A stretch of 64,000 nucleotides of DNA from Acidimicrobiales bacterium (lineage in GTDB: Bacteria; Actinomycetota; Acidimicrobiia; Acidimicrobiales; Aldehydirespiratoraceae): positions 248,001-312,000 of the forward strand of contig JAQWMR010000010.1 of assembly GCA_029246685.1 (NCBI GenBank), given 5' to 3'. Position 1 is the stretch's first letter; each line of letters opens with the position of its first letter. Shown here piece after piece: positions 1 through 8,374 of this stretch. The notes under the pieces are model-generated. The model saw nothing but the letters and a program-made list of their open reading frames with translations. It ran no database searches and was not told the origin of the DNA. The translations under genes and the position numbers were made by a program.

Positions 1-111
1 GCCGACGAACTCGCCCGCGCTGCGCACGCAGGCGCCGCCCATGATCGCGCCTTCCTCGATGCGGCACTCGGCCAGCAGAGGAGCCGCTGCGTCCCAGAAC
101 TAGTCGCTCAT
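1..111 (-). pseudogene. TfoX N-terminal-like protein, 5' end only, with an early amber codon
   Basis: The minus strand from the ATG at 109-111 reads MSD, then TAG (100-102), then FWDAAAPLLAECRIEEG and IMGGACVRSAGEFVG before leaving the window. The stretch with an acidic EEG followed by a Met-Gly-Gly and a short hydrophobic strand resembles the start of TfoX N-terminal-domain proteins, which are small proteins of uncertain function in most bacteria. The amber codon could be a CAG-to-TAG change giving MSDQFWD. If so the gene is broken, unless translation begins further in, and there is an internal ATG at about codon 24. The family call rests on about 36 residues and is tentative. Confidence 0.35.
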
Positions 112-135
112 GCGGCCACGGTAACCCAGGCCGAT

Positions 136-1347
136 TCAGCCGACCTCGGCGACCTCGTCGGATCCGCCGCGGGCCCACGCTAGGACCGCGAACGCGATCG
201 ATGAGTAGAGCAGGAAGCCCACGGCCATCGGGGTGATGGTGTCGTCGATCATCCGATCGAAGATCGCCGCCAACATCGAGGCGCCGGCGATTGTGACGAG
301 ACCGTTGAGGGCACTCGCCGTGCCTGCCACCTTCGCCATAGGCGTCATCACGAGCGAGACCAGCGCGGGTGTCGCGACGGTGGAGAAGGAGGCGAACACC
401 GCCGCACAGCTGAACCAGAACCAGAACGACGGTGTCCCGTCCGACATGAACGACACGGCCAGGAAGAGCGCGGCGACGCAGACCATGACGCCGATGGCGA
501 AGCGAGCCACGTTCGCGGCCCCATACCGGCGAATGAATCGGCCGCTTCTCCACACGGTGATGCCGATGATCGCCGCCGTGGCCGCGAAGATCGCGGCGAA
601 CCAGTCGCCGTACCCGTAGATCTCATCCACGATGGGTTGGCCGCTCCCGAGGTAGATGAAGAACGCCGCGGACGTCGCAGTGATGACGAGTGAGTTGCCG
701 AAAGCCGCCCGGTTCGACACGAAGGCCCGTGCGCCGGCAGAGATGCTCGCGAGGTCGAGCAAGCGAACGTTCTCCGGCGCCAACGTCTCGCCGAAACGAA
801 GGGTCCAACCAGCACCGAGGACGGCCAGTGGTATGGCCGCCGCGAAGACCCACCGCCACGACCCGGACAGGAGAATCAACTCGCCGAACGACGGAGCGAT
901 GGCCGGACCGATGAGAAAGATCGCCATCGTGACCGACGTGATCTGCGCGAGCTTGTCGCCGCTGTAGAGGTCGCGGGCCATCGAGTTGCGCAGCACGCTC
1001 GGCGCGGCGGCGCCGAGGCCCCACAGGACGCGAGCGACGAGAAGCATCGTCATGCTGTCCGCGAACGCGGCGCCGGCGGCGCCGACGCTGTAGAGCACGA
1101 GCCCGAGCAGCATGGCCCGCTGCCGCCCGATGCGGTCGGACGAGAGACCCCAGATGAGCTGGCCGAATCCCATGCCCAGGAAGTACGTGGTGACGACGAG
1201 CGAGACCTCACCGGAACCGTCGCGTAGGCCGAACTCCTCGCGGAGCTCGTCGAACGCGGGTAGGGCAGTGTCGATCCCGAAGGCCAGGATCACCGACATG
1301 AAGGCGAGGTACGCGACGACGGAGCGGTCGCTCCGGAGGCTGTTCAC
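136..1347 (-). CDS. MFS transporter, Bcr/CflA-like
   Basis: This is a 403-residue polytopic membrane protein with about 12 hydrophobic segments. Residues near 62-80 carry the MFS loop 2-3 signature as GQLIWGLSSDRIGRQRA, and the first helix ends in a Pro-containing FGIDTALPAF segment as in drug:H+ antiporters of the Bcr/CflA type. It would export small molecules with proton antiport; the substrate cannot be told from sequence. It lies 11 bp downstream of a TetR gene on the same strand, which suggests efflux controlled by that repressor. The length is normal for the family. Confidence 0.85.
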   Translation of the reverse strand: MNSLRSDRSVVAYLAFMSVILAFGIDTALPAFDELREEFGLRDGSGEVSLVVTTYFLGMGFGQLIWGLSSDRIGRQRAMLLGLVLYSVGAAGAAFADSMTMLLVARVLWGLGAAAPSVLRNSMARDLYSGDKLAQITSVTMAIFLIGPAIAPSFGELILLSGSWRWVFAAAIPLAVLGAGWTLRFGETLAPENVRLLDLASISAGARAFVSNRAAFGNSLVITATSAAFFIYLGSGQPIVDEIYGYGDWFAAIFAATAAIIGITVWRSGRFIRRYGAANVARFAIGVMVCVAALFLAVSFMSDGTPSFWFWFSCAAVFASFSTVATPALVSLVMTPMAKVAGTASALNGLVTIAGASMLAAIFDRMIDDTITPMAVGFLLYSSIAFAVLAWARGGSDEVAEVG

Positions 1348-1358
1348 GGTGGTGTCGG

Positions 1359-1901
1359 TCAGTCGCTCTGCAACCGCAGGGAGAGTTCGCTCACACGGGA
1401 GCGCAGTGCGTCCTGCTCGGCGCCGAACTGTTCGAGGGCCGTGAGAATGTCGTCCTCGAACGCGCCCCAGCCGAACTGGAGCGCAGTCGCGATCGCGATC
1501 TCGGCGAGGAGTTCGGCGTCGTGTCTGTCGCGACCCGACAACTCGGCTTGTCCGACGACGATGCGGCCGATGAGGTCCTGGATCGGATTGGCAGCGTCGT
1601 CCAGCTCGAGCTTCGCGAACGTCCGGTAGCTCGTCGCTTCGTCGGTGGTGTTGACGGGCAGGATGCCACCGTCGTCCCAGCGCTCGCCCATCGCCTCAGT
1701 CGCTTCGGCGGCCGCCTCGGCGAAGACGTTGTCCTTGGTACCGAAATAGTGGTGGATTAGGCCGTAGTTGACACCGGCGTGCTGGGCGAGCTCGCGGCCG
1801 CTCACTTGACGAGGTGAGCGCATACCCATGAGCGACTTGGCCGAGTCAATGAGCGCTCGACGGACCGCGTCGGGGCCACGGGTGGGCTTGTCGTCGCTCA
1901 T
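1359..1901 (-). CDS. TetR/AcrR family transcriptional regulator
   Basis: This 180-residue protein has an N-terminal helix-turn-helix at about residues 35-55 (SGRELAQHAGVNYGLIHHYF) followed by the TKDNVFAEA that closes the TetR DNA-binding domain. The C-terminal ligand domain is divergent, as usual. It starts directly after ilvD (1 bp gap) and precedes the MFS transporter, so the three genes may be co-transcribed. The most likely role is ligand-responsive control of the transporter. No clear operator was seen within the run. Confidence 0.85.
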   Translation of the reverse strand: MSDDKPTRGPDAVRRALIDSAKSLMGMRSPRQVSGRELAQHAGVNYGLIHHYFGTKDNVFAEAAAEATEAMGERWDDGGILPVNTTDEATSYRTFAKLELDDAANPIQDLIGRIVVGQAELSGRDRHDAELLAEIAIATALQFGWGAFEDDILTALEQFGAEQDALRSRVSELSLRLQSD

Positions 1902-1902
1902 C

Positions 1903-3759
1903 TCAGCGTCTGATCTGGCTGACGTCGCGCACGGCGCCCTTGTCGGCGCTGGTGGTCATCGCGGCGTAGGCCCACAGAGCGGCTGAGACGTTGCGGGTGC
2001 GGACCTCGGCCGGTTGCCAGGCGCCTGCGCCCTTCGCTTCCATCGCCGCGCGCCGAGCGGCCAGCTCCTCGTCGGAGATCTGCAGCGAGATCGTGCGGTT
2101 CGGGATGTCGATGTCGATCATGTCGCCGTCCTGGACGAGGCCGATCGCGCCACCCTCGGCCGCTTCCGGCGAGGCATGACCGATGGAGAGACCGGAGGTG
2201 CCGCCGGAGAAGCGCCCGTCGGTGACCAACGCGCATTCTTTCCCCAGGCCGCGGCTCTTGATGTAGCTGGTGGGGTAGAGCATCTCCTGCATGCCGGGGC
2301 CGCCCTTGGGCCCTTCGTAGCGGATGACCACAATGTCGCCCGCGTTGATGCGGGACTCGTCGAGGATGCCGTCACAGGCAGAGTCCTGACTCTCGAACAC
2401 GCGAGCTGGGCCGGAGAAGCTGAAGATCTCCTCGTCCACACCAGCGGTCTTCACGATGCAGCCGTTCTCCGCGATGTTGCCGAACAGGACCGCGAGCCCG
2501 CCGTCCTGGAAGTAGGCGTTCTCGACGCTGCGGATGCACCCGTTCTCTCGGTCCAGGTCGAGCGTGTCCCATCGGGTGCTCTGGCTGAACGCGGTCTGCG
2601 TGGGGATGCCGGCCGGGCCCGCCCGGTAGAACTCGACGACGTCGGGGGCCGGGTCGCTGGCGACGTCCCACTGATCGAGGGCCGCCGCGAAGGTTTCGCT
2701 GTGGACCGTGGGGAGCGAGGTGTCGAGCAGGCCACCGCGGTCGAGTTCGCCGAGGATGGCCATGATGCCGCCGGCGCGGTGGACGTCTTCGACGTGGTAC
2801 TCCGGCGTCGCCGGGGCCACCTTGCAGATCGAGGGAGTGATGCGGCTCAGACGGTCGATGTCCGCCATCGTGAAGTCGACCTGGGCTTCGATGGCTGCAG
2901 CGAGGATGTGGAGCACCGTGTTGGTGGAGCCACCCATGGCGATGTCGAGGGTCATGGCGTTCTCGAACGCACCCTTCGAACAGATGGAGCGAGGAAGGAC
3001 CGACTCGTCGTCCTTCTCGTAGTACTTCTTCGCTATGTCGACGATGCGCCGTCCGGCCTCGAGGAACAGTCGCTCCCTGTCGCTGTGGGTGGCGACGACG
3101 GTGCCGTTGCCGGGCAACGCCAGCCCGAGCGCTTCCGCCAGACAGTTCATCGAGTTGGCGGTGAACATGCCGGAGCACGAGCCACACGTCGGACATGCCG
3201 AGCGTTCCATCTGGAGGACGTCCTCGTCGCTGACCGAACTGTCGCCCGCCTTGATCATCGGGTCGATCAGGTCGAGCTTCACTTCGACGCCCGCGAGGCG
3301 GGTCTTGCCGGCCTCCATCGGGCCGCCGGTGACGAAGATGGTCGGGATGTTGAGCCGCATGGACGCCATCAACATGCCGGGCGTGATCTTGTCGCAGTTC
3401 GAGATGCACACCAGCGCGTCGGCGCAGTGAGCGTTGACCATGTACTCGACGGAGTCGGCGATCAGCTCGCGGCTCGGGAGGCTGTAGAGCATGCCGTCGT
3501 GGCCCATCGCGATGCCGTCGTCGACCGCGATCGTGTTGAACTCCTTCGCGATGCCGCCGGCTTCCTCGATCTCGCGGGCCACGAGCTGACCCAGATCCTT
3601 GAGGTGCACGTGGCCGGGCACGAACTGGGTGAACGAGTTGGACACCGCGATGATCGGCTTCTCGAAGTCGTCGTCGGTCATGCCGGTCGCGCGCCAGAGA
3701 GCGCGGGCGCCGGCCTGGTTGCGTCCCTGGGTGGTGGTGCGACTGCGGTACTCAGGCAT
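1903..3759 (-). CDS. ilvD: Dihydroxy-acid dehydratase
   Basis: IlvD removes water from 2,3-dihydroxy-isovalerate and 2,3-dihydroxy-3-methylvalerate to give the keto acids for valine, leucine and isoleucine (cytoplasm, Fe-S cluster and Mg2+). The 618 residues match the long enterobacterial-type form along their whole length. The key motif CDKITPGM places a cluster cysteine at residue 122, and [18 protein letters not shown] holds further cysteines at 189, 192 and 195. The GGSTNTVLH and GRFSGGTSG substrate-site segments are also present. It starts 60 bp from a divergent small membrane protein and leads the TetR/MFS run. Confidence 0.97.
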   Translation of the reverse strand: MPEYRSRTTTQGRNQAGARALWRATGMTDDDFEKPIIAVSNSFTQFVPGHVHLKDLGQLVAREIEEAGGIAKEFNTIAVDDGIAMGHDGMLYSLPSRELIADSVEYMVNAHCADALVCISNCDKITPGMLMASMRLNIPTIFVTGGPMEAGKTRLAGVEVKLDLIDPMIKAGDSSVSDEDVLQMERSACPTCGSCSGMFTANSMNCLAEALGLALPGNGTVVATHSDRERLFLEAGRRIVDIAKKYYEKDDESVLPRSICSKGAFENAMTLDIAMGGSTNTVLHILAAAIEAQVDFTMADIDRLSRITPSICKVAPATPEYHVEDVHRAGGIMAILGELDRGGLLDTSLPTVHSETFAAALDQWDVASDPAPDVVEFYRAGPAGIPTQTAFSQSTRWDTLDLDRENGCIRSVENAYFQDGGLAVLFGNIAENGCIVKTAGVDEEIFSFSGPARVFESQDSACDGILDESRINAGDIVVIRYEGPKGGPGMQEMLYPTSYIKSRGLGKECALVTDGRFSGGTSGLSIGHASPEAAEGGAIGLVQDGDMIDIDIPNRTISLQISDEELAARRAAMEAKGAGAWQPAEVRTRNVSAALWAYAAMTTSADKGAVRDVSQIRR

Positions 3760-3819
3760 GAAGTCAGCCTACGGCCCGCTTAGCCAAGTGGCCCAGTCTT
3801 TCGAAGCTAGAGTGCGCGC

Positions 3820-4293
3820 ATGATCCTCGCTGCTTACCAAGACACACCGTACAACGTGATCCTGTTGCTCCACATCCTCACGATGTTCGTCGCGTTCTCA
3901 CCGGCCTTTGTCCACCCGTTCCTCGAGAACGACACCCGTGGCGACGGGTCGTTCCGCGAGAAGCTGTTCACCGGGATAGCGGCCCGCGGCATGAAGATCT
4001 ACGGCTCGGCGCTGATCATCGGTGGCCTTCTCGGGTTCGGTCTCGCGGGCATGTCCGGTGACGGCACGGCCGAGGACGAACTGATCTACAGGGTCAGCGA
4101 CGGGTGGATACTCACCGCGGTGATCATCTGGGTCGCGATGAACGGTGTGCTCCACGGCATGATTCTGAAGGGCGAGAAGGCCATCGCCGCTGGTGACGAA
4201 AGCGCCACCAAGACCGTGATGATCGGCGGTCAGCTCATCACCGTGATGTTCCTCGTCACGATGTGGCTGATGGTCTTCAAGCCGGGCGCCTAG
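3820..4293 (+). CDS. Small integral membrane protein, DUF2269-like
   Basis: This 157-residue protein has four hydrophobic segments at roughly residues 13-33, 58-78, 96-115 and 135-153. A histidine in the first helix (LLHILTMFVAF) and the overall layout resemble DUF2269/CopD-like membrane proteins, but the match is loose and no function is assigned. It is divergent from ilvD and convergent with the septum-formation gene 5 bp downstream. Confidence 0.6.
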   Translation: MILAAYQDTPYNVILLLHILTMFVAFSPAFVHPFLENDTRGDGSFREKLFTGIAARGMKIYGSALIIGGLLGFGLAGMSGDGTAEDELIYRVSDGWILTAVIIWVAMNGVLHGMILKGEKAIAAGDESATKTVMIGGQLITVMFLVTMWLMVFKPGA

Positions 4294-4298
4294 GTCAC

Positions 4299-4919
4299 CT
4301 AGCCCGAAACGAAAGGCCCCGGCAGGCCTGTCTCGGAGTACACGTAGCAGAGGATCGATCGGTCGCCGTCGTTCCACCCGCGTGAGCCGGCGAAGAAGAT
4401 GTCAGGGATAGCGTCGTCCGTGACGTTGTCCCAGTTGATTCGTCCGGCGTTGTCGAGCAGGACGAACTGGGCGTCGCAGAGCTCATAGAGTTCGGGGGCG
4501 CCGAAGAGGCTCGCTCCCGGCCACTCGGTTCCTGCGGGCGCGGTGACCTCGGCGTAGATCTCGGTCTCAAGCAGGCCGCCACATGACTGGTCCTTCACCT
4601 CGCCGAAGCTCTCGCCCGCGGACGGGAACTCGAAGCAGTCGCCGACGCTCAGATCGGTCGCGTCCGTCTTGCCGCGGCCGGCGACCCACGCCACGATCAG
4701 GATCACGACGAGCACGCCACCACCGATCAGGAACTTCAGCGGGATGCGCTTCCAGATCGGCGGCTGTTCCGGTGTCGGGGGCAATGGAACGGCGCCGTCG
4801 GCAGTCAGTCCGACGCGAGGCGGCGACCCGTCCGTCGGAGAAGCTGCGGGCGCAGGCGGGGGGCTGGGGACACCAGACTCCATCGCTCCGGTCTCGTCGT
4901 CGTTCGGTGTGTCGCTCAT
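4299..4919 (-). CDS. Membrane-anchored septum-formation family protein (PF13845-like)
   Basis: The protein has 206 residues from the ATG at 4919. A Pro-rich, acidic cytoplasmic tail (1-65) precedes one transmembrane helix (about 72-92, FLIGGGVLVVILIVAWVAG). The extracytoplasmic domain has the pattern of actinobacterial septum-formation proteins: VGDCFEFP, then C, then E-I-Y-A at the position of the usual AEVYA, then a central ELCDAQF, and RSILCYVY near the end. The four cysteines probably form two disulfides. The open frame extends far upstream, but that extension is antisense to the polymerase gene. The family is linked to division-site assembly; the role here is inferred. Confidence 0.72.
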   Translation of the reverse strand: MSDTPNDDETGAMESGVPSPPPAPAASPTDGSPPRVGLTADGAVPLPPTPEQPPIWKRIPLKFLIGGGVLVVILIVAWVAGRGKTDATDLSVGDCFEFPSAGESFGEVKDQSCGGLLETEIYAEVTAPAGTEWPGASLFGAPELYELCDAQFVLLDNAGRINWDNVTDDAIPDIFFAGSRGWNDGDRSILCYVYSETGLPGPFVSG

Positions 4920-5030
4920 CCGCCGTTTTCTTCGTTTAGGTGCCCGGCAAGTCAACCAGAGCGCCCATGCGGTGACTTGGATGCCTGCGTCCGTCCGGAG
5001 GAGAGCGGAGCCGCGGCTAGCGTCGCGGCC

Positions 5031-6050
5031 ATGAGCGGCGATCCCGCACTCCTCGATGTCGACGGTGTGGAGGCGCGGGTCACGAGCCCCGACAAGGTGT
5101 TCTTCCCGAAGCGAGGTGAGACGAAGCTCGACCTCGTGAACTACTACCTGGCCGTCGCCGAACCGTTCATGCGCGTCGTCGGCGGGCGGCCACTGCTTCT
5201 GGAGCGCTACCCCGATGGGGCCAGAGGCAAATCGTTCTTCCAAAAGCGGGTGCCGACGGGGGCACCGGAATGGCTTCGCACCACCGTGGTGAGCACGCCG
5301 AACGGCACGACATCCAACGCCCTGATTGCTCACGACATGGCGCACATCGTCTGGGCGGTGAACATGGGTTGCCTCGGCTTCCATGTCTGGCCGTACCGCT
5401 CGGCCGACCCTGCGCACGCCGACGAACTTCGCATCGACCTCGACCCCCAGCCCGGGACCAACTTCGAGGATGTTCACGCTGAGGCCATGGAGGTGAAAGC
5501 GGTGCTCGACGAGCTCGGCATCCTCGCCTGGGCCAAGACCTCGGGCTCGAAAGGCATCCACATCTACGTTCGTCTCCGGCCCGAATGGGACAGCTACCAG
5601 GTGCGCTACGCGGCCGTGGCGCTGGTTCGCGAGCTGCAGCGCCGGCGGCCAGACCTGCTCACCTGCGAGTGGTGGAAGGAAGAGCGGGGCGAACGGGTCT
5701 TCGTCGACTTCAACCAGAACGCGCCCCACAAGACGGTCTTCGGGACATGGTCGGTTCGCCCGCGTGTCGGCGGGCAGATATCGATGCCGATCTCATGGGA
5801 CGAGGTGGGCGATGTCCAGCCCGAGGACATCACCCTGGCGACCGTCCCCGGGCTCCTCGCGGAGCGGGGCGATCCCTGGGCGGCACTCGATGACGATCTT
5901 CAGTCGATCGAACCGCTGCTCGAATGGCACGAGCGAGACTGGGCCGATGGCCTGATGGACGCGCCGTGGCCACCCGTCTACCCGAAGCAGCCCAACGAGC
6001 CGCCCCGCGTCAGCCCGAGCCGTGCGAAGAAGCCCGAGGGCGACGACTGA
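5031..6050 (+). CDS. LigD-type primase-polymerase (PolDom), stand-alone
   Basis: This is a 339-residue archaeo-eukaryotic primase-fold polymerase of the bacterial end-joining family. The catalytic acidic motif is seen as ELRIDLDPQPG near residue 130, followed by TSGSKGIHIYVRL (the nucleotide-binding SxH motif) and VFVDFNQNAPHKT. ATG 5031 was chosen because the sequence matching the family begins there. In LigD this domain fills gaps with ribo- or deoxynucleotides at DNA breaks. Here neither ligase nor nuclease domain is fused and neither Ku nor ligase is next to it, so it acts alone or with partners elsewhere in the genome. Confidence 0.87.
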   Translation: MSGDPALLDVDGVEARVTSPDKVFFPKRGETKLDLVNYYLAVAEPFMRVVGGRPLLLERYPDGARGKSFFQKRVPTGAPEWLRTTVVSTPNGTTSNALIAHDMAHIVWAVNMGCLGFHVWPYRSADPAHADELRIDLDPQPGTNFEDVHAEAMEVKAVLDELGILAWAKTSGSKGIHIYVRLRPEWDSYQVRYAAVALVRELQRRRPDLLTCEWWKEERGERVFVDFNQNAPHKTVFGTWSVRPRVGGQISMPISWDEVGDVQPEDITLATVPGLLAERGDPWAALDDDLQSIEPLLEWHERDWADGLMDAPWPPVYPKQPNEPPRVSPSRAKKPEGDD

Positions 6051-6059
6051 AGGTCGGCC

Positions 6060-7010
6060 TCAGTCGGCTGGGAGCGACTCGAGTGCGAAGAGGCCCGCGC
6101 CGAGCGCGCCCGCTTCGTCGCCGAGTTCGGCCATGCGGATCTCCACCGGTGGCCGGTGGGCCGAACCGAGCGTGACCTCGGGCATCCACGACGCGACGCC
6201 GCCCGCGAGCGGCTGGCCGATCCCGCTCAGCCCGCCGCCGATGACGATGCGCTGCGGATCCATGATCATGACGAGGTTGGCGCAGCCGACGGCGACCCAT
6301 CGACAGAAGCCGTCGAAGATGCGAGCAGCGTCGTCGTCTCCGGCCCGGAGCGCCTCGGCCACCTCGAAGCCCGTGATCGCGTCGACCGACCCGGCGAGTG
6401 CGACGCCGGCGGCGAACTCGCCGGCCGCGGCGGCGGCTCGTCCCTGCGCTCCGAGTGCCGAGCCGGACGCGTAGTACTCCCACGGGCCCCGCTGGCCCGT
6501 GTGATGGGTGGGGCCTTCGACTTCGACGACCATGTGGCCAACTTCGCCGGCGAATCCGAACGCGCCTTGCGCCAACGAGCCGTCCACCACGACGCCGGCG
6601 CCGATCCCCGTACCGAGCGTGATGGAGACGAAGTCGTCTGCGCCGCGTCCGGCGCCGAGCCGCGCTTCTGCCAGCGCGACCGCGGACGCATCGTTCAGCG
6701 TGGCGACGGGAACACCGGTCGCCTCGGCGAGCGCGGGGCCGAGCGGGTACTCGATCAGGTCCGGCAGGTTCGGGCTGTAACGAACGGTTCCGGACCGTTG
6801 GGCGAGTCCGGCGACGCCGAGGCCGACCGCAGTTGGTTGTTCGTCGCCAACGAGCCGTTCGACCAGGCCCCGCAGCGTCTCGACGAGCACGGCGCCATCC
6901 CCGGCACTCGACGCCCGTTCCTGGCCGACGATCGACAACGAGTCCGGGTCGATCAGCATCCCTCGGGCATTGGTGCCGCCAACGTCGAGGCCCACGATCA
7001 TCGTCGCCAC
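6060..7010 (-). CDS. ROK family sugar kinase (glucokinase-like) without the zinc cysteines
   Basis: This 316-residue actin-fold kinase has phosphate-1 motif VGLDVGGTNARG at the N-terminus, a substrate-site ND (LNDASAVALAE), phosphate-2 motif LGTGIGAGVV, and an adenosine-site GGGLSG near residue 262. A ROK protein of this kind would phosphorylate glucose or a related sugar with ATP. The ROK zinc motif CxCGxxGCxE is replaced by HHTGQRGPWE at about residues 170-179, so all three cysteines are gone while the flanking E-YASG is kept. It faces away from the MarR gene. The substrate is not determined. Confidence 0.85.
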   Translation of the reverse strand: MATMIVGLDVGGTNARGMLIDPDSLSIVGQERASSAGDGAVLVETLRGLVERLVGDEQPTAVGLGVAGLAQRSGTVRYSPNLPDLIEYPLGPALAEATGVPVATLNDASAVALAEARLGAGRGADDFVSITLGTGIGAGVVVDGSLAQGAFGFAGEVGHMVVEVEGPTHHTGQRGPWEYYASGSALGAQGRAAAAAGEFAAGVALAGSVDAITGFEVAEALRAGDDDAARIFDGFCRWVAVGCANLVMIMDPQRIVIGGGLSGIGQPLAGGVASWMPEVTLGSAHRPPVEIRMAELGDEAGALGAGLFALESLPAD

Positions 7011-7052
7011 GCTATTCGTTCCCCTGTGCCGGGGCGGGCACTCGGATGTAGC

Positions 7053-7081
7053 TTGACAGAAAGCTTTCTGAAAAGTTAGAT
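7053..7081 (+). promoter_or_regulatory. Promoter and operator of the MarR operon
   Basis: TTGACA (7053-7058) lies 17 nt before TTAGAT (7076-7081), a good -35 and a fair -10 hexamer. A perfect 14-bp palindrome, CAGAAAGCTTTCTG (7057-7070), overlaps the -35 and fills the spacer, which is a typical position for a MarR repressor site. The ATG at 7088 is 7 nt after the -10, so the transcript may be leaderless. This is seen in the sequence; the regulator assignment is inferred from adjacency. Confidence 0.6.
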
Positions 7082-7087
7082 GCTCAC

Positions 7088-7570
7088 ATGACCGACCCGA
7101 CCACCTTCGCCCTTCTGCTCGGGCGGCTGGCGCGACTGAACGAGACGCTCATCGGCGAGATCTGCACCGAGCACGGAACCACCCCCGCCGAGGTGCGGGT
7201 GATGTCGCTTCTGACGCACCGCCCCGATCGTTCCGCCAGCCCGTCGGACATCGCCACGTTCGTGGTACAGACGAGTGGCGGCCTGACCGCCACCCTTCGT
7301 CGCTTGGAAACCGACGGCCTCGTCGAGCGCGTCGCGGACCCGGACGACGGGCGAGGCAAGCTCGTCGTGCTCACCGAGGAGGGCGAGGCGTTCCATGCCC
7401 GGCTCCTCGCGGCGATCGTCGCGCGCGTCGAGCGAGTGCTCGACTCCGTCGACCTGGATGAGGCCGACGTCGTCGTCCGCGCCCTCGTCGAGGCCTTCGA
7501 AGTGGACGGCGGCCTGCCGCCCAGCGCCGGTTTCGTCGCCGGCGTTCCACTCACACTCCCGCTGAGGTGA
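7088..7570 (+). CDS. MarR family transcriptional regulator
   Basis: This is a 160-residue winged-helix protein. The recognition region (SPSDIATFVVQTSGGLTATLRRLETDGLVER, residues about 50-80) is followed by the wing, with the D-D-G-R turn and then KLVVLTEEG. It probably binds the 14-bp palindrome in its own promoter and so controls itself and the dioxygenase, whose GTG start overlaps its stop by 4 nt. The inducer is not known. Confidence 0.88.
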   Translation: MTDPTTFALLLGRLARLNETLIGEICTEHGTTPAEVRVMSLLTHRPDRSASPSDIATFVVQTSGGLTATLRRLETDGLVERVADPDDGRGKLVVLTEEGEAFHARLLAAIVARVERVLDSVDLDEADVVVRALVEAFEVDGGLPPSAGFVAGVPLTLPLR

Positions 7571-8361
7571 CGCCCGACATGGCCGACATCACGACTTCAC
7601 TCGGACTACGGCCGTTGAGCGGCCACCTTGCGGCCGAGGTCTTGGCGCCTCTCGCCGACGTGCTTGCAGACGACGGCCTCCAGTCGTCCCTGCGGGCGGC
7701 GCTGCCCGACCACGGGGTACTCGTGATGCGCGGCGCGTCCCCCACTCCCGCGCAGCAGATCGAGCTCGCCGACGTGTTCGGCGAGGCCCGGCCGCCTCTC
7801 GGCCAGAACCCCAGGCACCCAGACCACTCGCTCGTCTGCGTCTTCGACAGCGACGGTGGGTACAAGGCCGACAAATGGCACACCGATGAGACGTTCGTCG
7901 ACCAGCCGTGTTCCGGTGCGGTGCTGTCGATGCAGGTGAAGCCCGAGGTCGGTGGCGACACCGTGTGGACGAGCACCGAGGCCGCCTACGACGCCCTGTC
8001 GAACGGCATGAAGACGCTGCTCGACAACCGGCGGGCGCGCCACGAGATCAACGAAGACAACTTTGCGATCCACCCCGTGATCCAGACTCATCCGCTCACG
8101 GGTCGCAAGTGCATCTACGTCAACGACATCTTTACCCGCGGCATCATCAACCTCCCGCCGACCGAGAGCGACGCGATCCTGCCGTTCTTGATCCGCCACG
8201 TGCAGCGGCCCGACTTCAGCTATCGCCACATGTGGCACGACGGTGATGTCGTGATCTGGGACAACCGTTGCACCCAGCACTACGCACTCAACGACTTCGC
8301 CGGTCGTCGAGTCGTCCATCGTGTGGAGTTCCACGCCGAACCATTCGCCACGACCGACTGA
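7567..8361 (+). CDS. TauD/TfdA family Fe(II)/2-oxoglutarate dioxygenase
   Basis: This 264-residue double-stranded beta-helix enzyme would use Fe(II), O2 and 2-oxoglutarate to hydroxylate or decarboxylatively cleave a small acid. The iron ligands are H105 and D107 (WHTDETF) and H251 (RRVVHRVEF), with R253 as the likely 2-oxoglutarate-binding arginine. The segment HPLTGRKCIYVN is typical of the family. The GTG start at 7567 overlaps the marR stop; ATG 7579 is an alternative. It is followed 13 bp later by an unrecognised protein, and the substrate may be shared between the two. Confidence 0.88.
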   Translation: MTPDMADITTSLGLRPLSGHLAAEVLAPLADVLADDGLQSSLRAALPDHGVLVMRGASPTPAQQIELADVFGEARPPLGQNPRHPDHSLVCVFDSDGGYKADKWHTDETFVDQPCSGAVLSMQVKPEVGGDTVWTSTEAAYDALSNGMKTLLDNRRARHEINEDNFAIHPVIQTHPLTGRKCIYVNDIFTRGIINLPPTESDAILPFLIRHVQRPDFSYRHMWHDGDVVIWDNRCTQHYALNDFAGRRVVHRVEFHAEPFATTD

Positions 8362-8374
8362 GGACCCCAGAACC

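Noticed and set aside
2014..3783. A 589-residue open frame opposite ilvD
   Set aside because: Antisense shadow of a strongly conserved gene.
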